Shown one piece after another: positions 16,603 to 24,013 of a stretch of DNA of 64,000 nucleotides; positions within the stretch are counted from its first letter, which is position 1; the number at the start of each line of letters is the position of its first letter. Below the pieces are notes generated by a model. The model did no database searches, was not told where the DNA came from, and worked only from the letters and a program-made list of their open reading frames with translations. The position numbers and the translations under genes are program-made. Origin of the DNA: Dehalococcoidia bacterium (GTDB taxonomy: Bacteria; Chloroflexota; Dehalococcoidia; Bin125); assembly GCA_022826965.1 (NCBI GenBank), contig JAJDTU010000002.1, positions 124,001 to 188,000 of the forward strand, written 5' to 3'.

Positions 16603-16608
16603 ATTCTA
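16603..16608 (-). promoter_or_regulatory. Putative -10 box for SBP a
   Basis: TAGAAT on the minus strand, 49 bp before the start at 16553; the -35 (GGAACG at 17 bp) is poor. It suggests that this binding-protein/permease unit is transcribed separately from the upstream permease pair. Confidence 0.35.
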
Positions 16609-16694
16609 GCCGAACCGCTGTGTATCGTTCCATTCCCGCACCCTTGTCAGGCCGAGCGACCAGATAACACCGCCGTCATCACTCGAGAGTCGGC

Positions 16695-17939
16695 CTAGCG
16701 GGTTCCCCGGAGGCGTGGATCAAACACGTCTCGCAGGGCGTCTCCCAAGACATTGAAGCCGAAGACCAGGCTGGTCAGCGCAAGGCCGGCGAAGAGCGAT
16801 GTCCATGGCGACTGGACGATGAACTGGCGTCCGTCGGCGATCATCTTGCCCCAGGAGACATCCAGCGTGCCCAGACCGAGGAAGCTGAGCGCCGCTTCGG
16901 CGAGGATGAACGCGCCGATCGTGATCGAGAAGATCACGATCAATGGGGCGACGATGTTGGGCAGGATGTGCAGCATCATGATGCGCGCGTTGGTTGCGCC
17001 GAGCGTGCGGGCCGCCTCGACGAACGGCATTTCGCGGAGTGCGATTACCGCGCCGCGCACAATTCGCTGCACCGGCGCGATCGCCAGTACGGAGAGCGCG
17101 AGCGTCACCCAGATTGCCGACGGCTCGGTGACTGAGCGAAGGAGCAGCAGCAGCACGATCGGCGGGAACGACAGCAGCGCATCTACCAGGCGGCTGATCG
17201 CCAGGTCGATGTTGCCGCCCAGGCCACCAGCGATCAGACCCAACGCCGTACCAGCAACCACGCCAATCAGCGTGGCGAAGAACCCGATGTAGAGCGATAG
17301 CCGCGCGCCTTCGGTGACCCTCGAGAAGAGGTCGTGTCCGGCCCGGTCGGTGCCGAACCAGTGCTTGGCGGACGGCCCCTGAAGCGAGGCGGTCGTCAAC
17401 GGCGTGTTGGTCCCGGTCGCGAGTAGATCGTCGACATCCGTGATCGTGCCGTTGGCGATCTCAATCTGGGCCGGATCGATGTCTTCCGACAGGTGGGTCA
17501 ACACCGTGCCGGTTTCAATCAGTCCCTCAACGTACGCGAGCATGTCGTCCAGCACGCCGGACTCCTGGGCGAGTTCTCCGTAGACCTCGGGGGCAAGCAA
17601 CAGCTCTCGCAGCCGGGCGTCGGAGATGTCGGCCGGCTCACCGTCCAAAGCGTTGGCCATCTTGTCGTCGGCGAAGCTGGAGTTGGCGACCTTGAAGACG
17701 TCTTGGGAGTCGTAGCGCCCGATTCCGAGCCAACCACCGCCTGAACCGACCGTGCCGACGGCGACGATCGACCAGACAACGACGAGCACGAGGCCAGCCG
17801 CGCCCAATGGTTTGGTCCTGAAGAAGGAAATCAGCGCGCTGGTGACCAGCTGGAGCGTGGTGCGTTGTTCGACGCGCAGACCTTGTGCCTGCGCGAACTC
17901 TTCGAGTTCTCTGGCGGTCGTTTGACGTTCGTCGCTCAT
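16695..17939 (-). CDS. DppC-like ABC permease with extended outer loop (unit 2)
   Basis: This 414-residue paralogue of the 11664 permease has the same plan: N-terminal EEFAQAQGLRVEQ, TM1, GSGGGWLGIGRYDSQDVF, then about 110 mostly helical residues before SLQGPSAKHWFGTDRAGHD, where normal DppC sequence resumes. The EAA loop (EMPFVEAARTLGATNARI) is intact. ATG 17939 has GGGAG about 8 bp upstream and lies 23 bp after the partner DppB-like gene. The transmembrane and EAA regions are nearly identical to unit 1, while the outer insertion has diverged. Confidence 0.9.
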   Translation of the reverse strand: MSDERQTTARELEEFAQAQGLRVEQRTTLQLVTSALISFFRTKPLGAAGLVLVVVWSIVAVGTVGSGGGWLGIGRYDSQDVFKVANSSFADDKMANALDGEPADISDARLRELLLAPEVYGELAQESGVLDDMLAYVEGLIETGTVLTHLSEDIDPAQIEIANGTITDVDDLLATGTNTPLTTASLQGPSAKHWFGTDRAGHDLFSRVTEGARLSLYIGFFATLIGVVAGTALGLIAGGLGGNIDLAISRLVDALLSFPPIVLLLLLRSVTEPSAIWVTLALSVLAIAPVQRIVRGAVIALREMPFVEAARTLGATNARIMMLHILPNIVAPLIVIFSITIGAFILAEAALSFLGLGTLDVSWGKMIADGRQFIVQSPWTSLFAGLALTSLVFGFNVLGDALRDVFDPRLRGTR

Positions 17940-17962
17940 GATGCGTCTCCCGCTCGACCCGA

Positions 17963-19588
17963 TTAGGTGTATCGAATACGCGGATCGATCACCGCGTAGG
18001 AGATGTCGATGATGATGTTGGTGATGATGATGAAGAGCGCGAAGAAGAACACCATCGTTTGGACGACCGGCAGGTCGGCCTGGTTGATTCGCTGAATCAG
18101 CAGCAGGCCGATACCCGGGATGTTGAAGAGCAGCTCAAGAATGATGTTGCCGCCGACGAGCGCAGCGATCTGCAGACCGAGCACGCTCATCACATTGACC
18201 AGCGCGTTGCGCATGGCGTGTCGACGTATCACGGTGCGCTCGCGCAGACCCTTGGACCACGCGGTCCGCACGTAGTCCTGGCGCAGGACCTCGAGCAACT
18301 CAGACCTCGTGATCCGCATCAGGCCGGCCCCCGCTGCAATCCCGCCGGCGACGGCCGGAATCGAGTAGAGCGCCAGCGCGCCGGTGAACGAGCTAAAGAC
18401 CGAACGCGCCTCCTCCGATGTCAGGGGAATCGACCAGATGCCGCTCTCGGAGATGCCGCCCGGCGTCACGACGAAGATCAGCATCGTCGCAATCCAGAAC
18501 GAGGGCGCGGCCAGTGCCAGGATGGCGAAGCCGCGCAGCGCGTAGTCGAGCGGACGGTCCTGGCGCATCGCTGAGAGAATCCCGACGGGCAGCGCGATAA
18601 CCAGGGCCACGATCAAGGAATACACGTTGAGATGCAACGTGCGAGGCAGCGCGCGCAGGAAGATGTCGAGCGAACCTTCCTGGGTCTGGAATGACGGACG
18701 GAACTTGAGCCGAACCGTCTCCCAGAGGAAATCGATGTACTGCGTGCCCAGCGGCTTGTCGATCCCAAGCCGATGGCGGATATTGGCCTCCGTGATCTTG
18801 GTCGTCGGCGTGACGATCTTGTCCGACGGGATCAGGACTTCCGCGCCCGCCTCGAGTGGTTCGGAGGCATCGACTCCGCGGTTCGCGTCGGTCATGTCAT
18901 CGATGTTGCGCCCGAAGGCAGCCGCAATCGCTTCGAGCGTGTCGCCCTCCTCGGCGATCACCAGCGCGGTGGGCACCAACTGGGTATCGGCGGTCAAGTT
19001 ACCGTCGGGGTTGCTCGCGCTTCCGGTCGGATTGACGGCGAGGATGTCGCCGGCCTCAATCCGGTTGACGTGCGCCAACTCTTCCAGCGTGAGGCTCGTG
19101 CGGATCGTCAGAAACGTTCCGGCCTCCGCGTACGGTTTGCCCTGATACAACGGAAAGTCGACATCGGGATTGCGATCAATCAGCAGTTGAACGCCCTCCT
19201 GGGCTTCTTCAGGCAGAGACACTTTCTCCGCGACCGCAATCGTCTCCAGTAACTGACCGGGGATCACCGCCACTCTGGTACCAGGCCGCAACTCGCCTCC
19301 GGTGTCGAGGTCGGGATTCGTCGCGAGGATTTCCGAAACCGTGGTGTTGTTCTCCGCGGCAATCGACTCCAGCGTGTCGCCGGAGATCACGCGATGCAAC
19401 GTCTCTTCGACCGCGATGTAGCCAGTGATTTCCGATTCACGCTGCTCGGCGCCCTGGTTCTCGAGATTCGAGAGCTTGCGCGTGACGAAGTCGCCCGGCA
19501 GGGCGCGAAGCGCCAGGAAGAGCAACGAGACAACCAACCACAGCGTCGGGATCACCAGAAGTATGCGCTGGAGGAGGTATCGCTGCAT
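17963..19588 (-). CDS. DppB-like ABC permease with two or three LysM-like repeats (unit 2)
   Basis: The protein has 541 residues, about 200 more than usual DppB. TM1 (9-29) is followed by an inserted outer region from about 40 to 270. LysM-like repeats are at 64-109 (HRVISGDTLESIAAENNT, ILATNPDL, PGTRVAVI) and 210-254 (VIAEEGDTLEAIAAAFGR, then LEAGAEVLIPS), with a degenerate one at 158-209 (LTLEELAHVNRIEAGDIL). The normal loop resumes at RHRLGIDKPLGTQYIDFLW. The EAA loop is intact. ATG 19588 follows GGGAG by 6 bp. It forms a unit with the binding protein at 19645 and the permease at 16695. The LysM part probably faces outward and may bind cell-wall or substrate glycans. Confidence 0.92.
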   Translation of the reverse strand: MQRYLLQRILLVIPTLWLVVSLLFLALRALPGDFVTRKLSNLENQGAEQRESEITGYIAVEETLHRVISGDTLESIAAENNTTVSEILATNPDLDTGGELRPGTRVAVIPGQLLETIAVAEKVSLPEEAQEGVQLLIDRNPDVDFPLYQGKPYAEAGTFLTIRTSLTLEELAHVNRIEAGDILAVNPTGSASNPDGNLTADTQLVPTALVIAEEGDTLEAIAAAFGRNIDDMTDANRGVDASEPLEAGAEVLIPSDKIVTPTTKITEANIRHRLGIDKPLGTQYIDFLWETVRLKFRPSFQTQEGSLDIFLRALPRTLHLNVYSLIVALVIALPVGILSAMRQDRPLDYALRGFAILALAAPSFWIATMLIFVVTPGGISESGIWSIPLTSEEARSVFSSFTGALALYSIPAVAGGIAAGAGLMRITRSELLEVLRQDYVRTAWSKGLRERTVIRRHAMRNALVNVMSVLGLQIAALVGGNIILELLFNIPGIGLLLIQRINQADLPVVQTMVFFFALFIIITNIIIDISYAVIDPRIRYT

Positions 19589-19644
19589 CGCTGCTCCCGA
19601 TCAGTTGACTACAAGCGCCACTGAGGTCCGTGCGAAGGTGCACA

Positions 19645-21660
19645 CTAGGCGGGGTAATCCGGGTGGTTCACGTCGAGCCATGCGTCGTCGTACCGATGTG
19701 AGGCGTGGGCGAACTGCAACGTGTCATCGGGGCGCTGGACGTACGGCCACCAGAGTGCAGGCGAGATGCCGTTCATCACCGCCGGAGCGAAACCAAGACC
19801 CTCGACGCCGTGATCCGGGTGCGTGCCCAGCAAGATGCGCTGCGCCTCGAAGGCCATGTCACGCCGCTCCTCGCTGTCCAGGGTGACGCGCATGGTGTTG
19901 GCGATGTCGGTCATCGGCTGGAAGTCGTAGGACAGGTTGTTGGTCGCTCCGCCGGGCGTCAGGTTCTGCAGGTACGACGTCGTCGGGTCGAGGTCGTCCG
20001 GTGGGTTCGTCCACTGCGGTCCGCCGCCCGGGTAGGTCTTCGATACCCAGCGCTGCAACAGCACGGTGTAGGGCTGGATGTTGAATTCGATCTCAATCCC
20101 CAGCGCCTCCTCGTACATGTTCTTCTCGGTCTCGAGGATGCCCTGGTACGTCTGCTCCCAGATGTCGGGCGCATAGAGGATCATCTTGCGATCCTTGTCG
20201 TAGCCCGACGCATCGAGAGCCGCGCGGGCATCGGCGATGTCGGCATCGCGGTCGGGCCGATAGCCCGGTGTTGAGAGCAGTTCCTCTTCAGGAATCGCCC
20301 AGTACTTGTTGAACCAGGGCGTGTGCTCTTGACCGCTCGGCTTGCCCGAACCGAGGTAGACAGCGTCGATCATCAGGTACCGGTCGACGGCCAGATGGAG
20401 CGCGTAGCAGAACCGCCGGTCGAGGTAGGGATTGCCCAGCCCGTCTTCGCCCGGCCAATCCGGGTTGTAGTTGAAGATGCCGGTGATGATCGTGAAGCCG
20501 AACGCGATCTGACCCTGGGGATGATCGGGGAAGTCGGCGCCGATCGATTCGGCCTGCAGGCTCGAAAGCGGGAAGCCGCCCACGTCGATCTCGCCGTTGC
20601 GGTAGGCCGTTTCGACCACCGTTGGATCGTCCATGCTTGCGATGCCGATGCCGTCCATGTAGGGCAGCGGTTGGCCATCGGCGCCCATCTTCCAGTAGTC
20701 GTCGTTGCGGACCATGTCCACGCCGATGTCGGGGTCATAGAAGGTTGGAATGTACGGCCCGGTTCCGGAGGACAGCTCAACGTTGGTTGCCTCGTCGCGC
20801 CAGCGATCGCCGAACTCACTGATGGCCTCCGGCGACGTGATCCACGAGAAGGGCCGAAGAACGGGGCTGCCCAGATACGTGGCGTCGATTCCGTCCGTCT
20901 TGGCGATGAACGTCACGTCGTCCGGCGTTTCCATGAACGCCGTCTTGCGGAATGCCGACGCTCCCAGGTACGTGCCATCCTCGGAGCCGCTGGCGTCGAC
21001 CGCATCGATCTGACGCTGGAAGTTGGCCTCGATGTCCTGCGCAGTGACTAGACGTCCGCCCTCGGTCGGGTACTGATCCCAGTACCGTGCGCCACGGTCA
21101 ATCGAGAAGATGTAGGTCTCCTCGTCGGGCGTCTCGGGAAGTGACGCTACATCGGCCTCGAGGATTCCCTGTTCCTTGTTGCGCCAGCGGATGAGGTAGT
21201 TCATGTAGAACCCCATCCAGAACTGGGTAGGTCCGAACACGGCTCGATGCGGATCGAAGTAGTCGTGGGTCCGCGCAGGACTGGAGAAGCGCAACGTGCC
21301 GCCGCGGGTGATGTCGGACACCGCTGCCTGTTGCTGTTGATCGACCTCGTCGGCCGTCTGTTCCTGCTGGTCCGCCTGCTGCGCCTGTTGGGTCGCGGCC
21401 GCATCCTGTTGGGCCTGCTGGCCTTGTTGCGCCGACTGCTGCTGCATGGCCTGCTGTTGCTGTTGCTGCGCGGCCTGCTGCTGCATCGCCTGCTGTTGTT
21501 GCTGCGTGGTTCGCGCGACGCTGTCCTCGTCGTCGTCGCCTCCGCAGCCAACCAACGCCATACCGGCGGCGCCCACCCCCGCCCGACCCGACGCTCGCAG
21601 GAGCGCACGCCGGCTCATCCGATTCCGCCTTATGCGTTGCCAGTAGTTGCGTTCAGTCAT
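19645..21660 (-). CDS. Family 5 solute-binding protein, Gln-rich Tat lipoprotein (SBP b)
   Basis: This 671-residue product is read from ATG 21660 (GGAG 6 bp upstream). It has the same N terminus as SBP a: SRRALLRAS, then lipobox LVGC39, an Asp/Glu cluster and a Gln-rich segment (about 53-115). The SBP_bac_5 domain starts near RGGTLRFSSP. Its gene is 56 bp upstream of the LysM permease gene of unit 2, so it is the likely dedicated receptor of that unit. Membrane-anchored on the outer side of the cytoplasmic membrane; ligand unknown. Confidence 0.92.
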   Translation of the reverse strand: MTERNYWQRIRRNRMSRRALLRASGRAGVGAAGMALVGCGGDDDEDSVARTTQQQQQAMQQQAAQQQQQQAMQQQSAQQGQQAQQDAAATQQAQQADQQEQTADEVDQQQQAAVSDITRGGTLRFSSPARTHDYFDPHRAVFGPTQFWMGFYMNYLIRWRNKEQGILEADVASLPETPDEETYIFSIDRGARYWDQYPTEGGRLVTAQDIEANFQRQIDAVDASGSEDGTYLGASAFRKTAFMETPDDVTFIAKTDGIDATYLGSPVLRPFSWITSPEAISEFGDRWRDEATNVELSSGTGPYIPTFYDPDIGVDMVRNDDYWKMGADGQPLPYMDGIGIASMDDPTVVETAYRNGEIDVGGFPLSSLQAESIGADFPDHPQGQIAFGFTIITGIFNYNPDWPGEDGLGNPYLDRRFCYALHLAVDRYLMIDAVYLGSGKPSGQEHTPWFNKYWAIPEEELLSTPGYRPDRDADIADARAALDASGYDKDRKMILYAPDIWEQTYQGILETEKNMYEEALGIEIEFNIQPYTVLLQRWVSKTYPGGGPQWTNPPDDLDPTTSYLQNLTPGGATNNLSYDFQPMTDIANTMRVTLDSEERRDMAFEAQRILLGTHPDHGVEGLGFAPAVMNGISPALWWPYVQRPDDTLQFAHASHRYDDAWLDVNHPDYPA

Positions 21661-21711
21661 TCCAGGCTCCATCAAGTCAGCGACACGTCGCACTCGATTG
21701 CGACTTGGCAG

Positions 21712-21742
21712 AGTGTAAGCGAATTGACATTGCGGGTGTCGA
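21712..21742 (-). promoter_or_regulatory. Putative promoter of SBP b
   Basis: On the minus strand TCGACA (-35, 21742-21737), a 19-bp spacer and TACACT (-10, 21717-21712) precede the start at 21660. The -35 lies inside the loop of the hairpin at 21730-21750. A similar GCTTACACT word precedes SBP c. Confidence 0.4.
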
Positions 21743-21750
21743 GCCCGCAA
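21730..21750. terminator. Hairpin TTGCGGG / CCCGCAA
   Basis: Perfect 7-bp arms with a 7-nt loop in the gap between the SBP c and SBP b genes, just beyond the larger hairpin at 21767-21805. It could assist termination of SBP c or act in the SBP b promoter region. Confidence 0.4.
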
Positions 21751-21766
21751 TAGACGAGAGGCGTAC

Positions 21767-21805
21767 TGCCCAGCGCCGAGCGAACGTTCGGGTCGGCGCC
21801 GGGCA
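21767..21805 (-). terminator. Terminator-like hairpin after SBP c
   Basis: Downstream of the SBP c stop, TGCCCGGCGCCGA and CGGCGCTGGGCA form a long GC-rich stem (one G-T pair). No T run follows, which is common in GC-rich genomes. Confidence 0.5.
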
Positions 21806-21814
21806 ATCTCGCGC

Positions 21815-23842
21815 TTATGCCGGGTAGTCCTCGTGGGCCGTGTCGAGCCACATGTCCTCGACGATCTTGTGGCCCTGGTGCGCAAACTGGTAGCCGTCGG
21901 GCTGGACGTGGTAGTACGGCCAGGCCGCCTCGTTCGAGACCGGGTTCATCACGCCGAGGCCTGGCGAGAGCGATTCCCAACCCCAATCGGGGTGGATGCC
22001 GAGTTGGAGCTGAACCATCTCCTCGGCCAGCACGCCCTTGGCCTCAAGGTCGAGCGTGATCTTCATCTCCTCGGCGATTTCGGTCACGCGCGGGTTCTCG
22101 TAGCTGTAGAAGTTGGCCGACGCTCCCGGGATCCGGCCATTGAGCCAGTAGCTGGTCGGGTCGAGGTCGGACGGCGGGTTCGTCCAGCAGGGGACCTGAC
22201 CCTGGAATGTGCCATCGACCAACCGCTGCAGAAGCACCGTGTACGGGTCGATGCCGATCTCGACCGAGATCCCCATCGCCGACTCGTACATGTTCTTCTG
22301 CGTCTCCACAATGCCGGGGTAACGCTGCTCCCAGACATCCGGCGCGAAGAGCCCAATGGTGCGTCCTTCATCGCGGAAGCCGCTGGCGTCCATCAACTCG
22401 TTGACGAGCTGAAGATCGGCGTCGCGATCCGGACGGAAGCCGGGGATCGCGGCCATCTCTTCCTGGCTGGGCGACCAGAAGGTCGAGAACCAGGGAATCT
22501 CCTCGAGGGCCGACGGCTTGGCCGAGCCGAGGTAAACCGTGTCGATCATCAGGTATCGGTCGGTGGCCACGTGGAACGCGGCCGCCACTCGCCGATCGAG
22601 CCAGGGGTTTCCGAGTCCGTCCTCGCCGGGCCAGTCCGGGTTGTAGTTGGTGCGGATCATGATGGTGAATCCGCCGCCGACCGTATTGCGCTGCATCTGA
22701 GGGAAGTCATTGAGCAGTGACTCGACGCGGCTGATGTTCAGCCAGGCGCCGTCCAGCTCTTTCGAACGGACCGCGGTCTCAATCGCCGTTTCGTCGAACA
22801 GGTTGTAGTACTCAAAGCGGTCGACGTATGGCAGCTGACCGCCCCACTGGTCGTCCTTCCAATAGTTCGGATTGCGATTGGCGATGAACACCTCGGTCGG
22901 CTCAAAGCTCTCGGCAATGAAGGGACCGGACCCGGCCACGCGCAGGGTGGTCGGGTCGTCGCGCCAGACATCCGAGTCGGTGCCCCACTCGCGGATGCCT
23001 TCGGGCGAGGCCATCCAACCGAATGGGCGCAGGAAGGTCGCGGACAGATAGGTCGAGTCGATGCCTTCCGACGTGGTCCGCAGGGTGTGATCGTCAACCG
23101 CTTCCGCCGTCGCGATCTTGCGCCAACTCGACAGCCCCAGGAATGTGCCATCCTCGGCGCCGGTCGAATCGACCCCGGCCGTGTTGCGCTCGACATTGAC
23201 GGCGATGTCCTCGGCCGTGATGTTGCGTCCGCCCTCGGTCGGATAGGCGTCGTGCCACGCCGCGCGCGGGTTGATGTTGAAGACGTAGGTCGTCGGGTCG
23301 GGGATTTCGGGCAGGGACGCGATGTCCGCCTCCATCTCCGCCTTTTCCTTGTTCTTCCAGCGGATCAGATTGTTGTAGAGCAGGGAGTGCATGAACTGGG
23401 TGGGGCCGAAGACGCCGCGGTGCGGGTCCCAGTAGTCGTGCGTCTCGATCGTGGAGGCGCGGCGCACGGTGCCGCCGTACTGCGGCTGGTTTTCCGGGCT
23501 GACCTGCGCGGCCGCCTGCTGTTGTTGCTGCTGCTCGGCGTCGGCGACCGCCTGTTGCTCCTGCTGGTCAGCCTGTTGCGCGGCCTGATCCGCAGCCTGC
23601 TGCTGCTCTTGCTGCTGCATGGCCTGCTGCTGTTGTTGCTGCTGGCCCTGCTGCTCCATCGCCTGTTGTTGTTGCTGCTGTTGCTGCCGAACCTGGGCGA
23701 CGCTGTCGTCATCGTCATCGTCGCCGCAACCGACCAGCGCGAGGCCTGCAGCCCCTACGCCGGCCCGCCCGGAAGCGCGCAAGAGGGCACGCCGGCTCAT
23801 CCGATTGCGCCGCATGCGTTGCCAGTAGTTTCGCTCGCTCAT
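21815..23842 (-). CDS. Family 5 solute-binding protein, Gln-rich Tat lipoprotein (SBP c)
   Basis: The 675-residue protein starts at ATG 23842 with AAAGGAG 7 bp upstream. SRRALLRAS, LVGC39, six Asp and a Gln-rich tract (about 52-112) are as in SBP a, followed by QPQYGGTVRRAST and the SBP_bac_5 domain. In the ligand domain it is the most distinct of the set (for example WGTDSDVWRDDPTT and a VFIANRNPNYW loop), so it probably binds a different ligand. No permease gene follows it directly; it may share the two permease pairs downstream. Confidence 0.92.
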   Translation of the reverse strand: MSERNYWQRMRRNRMSRRALLRASGRAGVGAAGLALVGCGDDDDDDSVAQVRQQQQQQQQAMEQQGQQQQQQQAMQQQEQQQAADQAAQQADQQEQQAVADAEQQQQQQAAAQVSPENQPQYGGTVRRASTIETHDYWDPHRGVFGPTQFMHSLLYNNLIRWKNKEKAEMEADIASLPEIPDPTTYVFNINPRAAWHDAYPTEGGRNITAEDIAVNVERNTAGVDSTGAEDGTFLGLSSWRKIATAEAVDDHTLRTTSEGIDSTYLSATFLRPFGWMASPEGIREWGTDSDVWRDDPTTLRVAGSGPFIAESFEPTEVFIANRNPNYWKDDQWGGQLPYVDRFEYYNLFDETAIETAVRSKELDGAWLNISRVESLLNDFPQMQRNTVGGGFTIMIRTNYNPDWPGEDGLGNPWLDRRVAAAFHVATDRYLMIDTVYLGSAKPSALEEIPWFSTFWSPSQEEMAAIPGFRPDRDADLQLVNELMDASGFRDEGRTIGLFAPDVWEQRYPGIVETQKNMYESAMGISVEIGIDPYTVLLQRLVDGTFQGQVPCWTNPPSDLDPTSYWLNGRIPGASANFYSYENPRVTEIAEEMKITLDLEAKGVLAEEMVQLQLGIHPDWGWESLSPGLGVMNPVSNEAAWPYYHVQPDGYQFAHQGHKIVEDMWLDTAHEDYPA

Positions 23843-23884
23843 CTGCCCGCTCCTTTGCTCATGGTGTCGGCAGGAGATTCGCGA

Positions 23885-23890
23885 AGTGTA
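23885..23890 (-). promoter_or_regulatory. Putative -10 box for SBP c
   Basis: TACACT within GCGCTTACACTT on the minus strand, 42 bp before the start at 23842, resembling the box before SBP b. No good -35 is visible. Confidence 0.33.
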
Positions 23891-23958
23891 AGCGCGATTA
23901 CACCCTAGGTACCAGCGATACAACGGAATGTCGAAACATCTGTGGCGCGGAACGAGCG

Positions 23959-23992
23959 GGCGGCCCGCGATGGGAATCCATCGCGGGCCGCC
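23959..23992 (-). terminator. 15-bp perfect hairpin after SBP d
   Basis: GGCGGCCCGCGATGG and CCATCGCGGGCCGCC are perfect inverted repeats around a 4-nt loop, 21 bp after the SBP d stop. This is the strongest hairpin in the window and probably ends or protects the SBP d transcript; it lacks a T tract. Confidence 0.7.
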
Positions 23993-24013
23993 TATGGCTG
24001 CGCCAGTGCGGGA

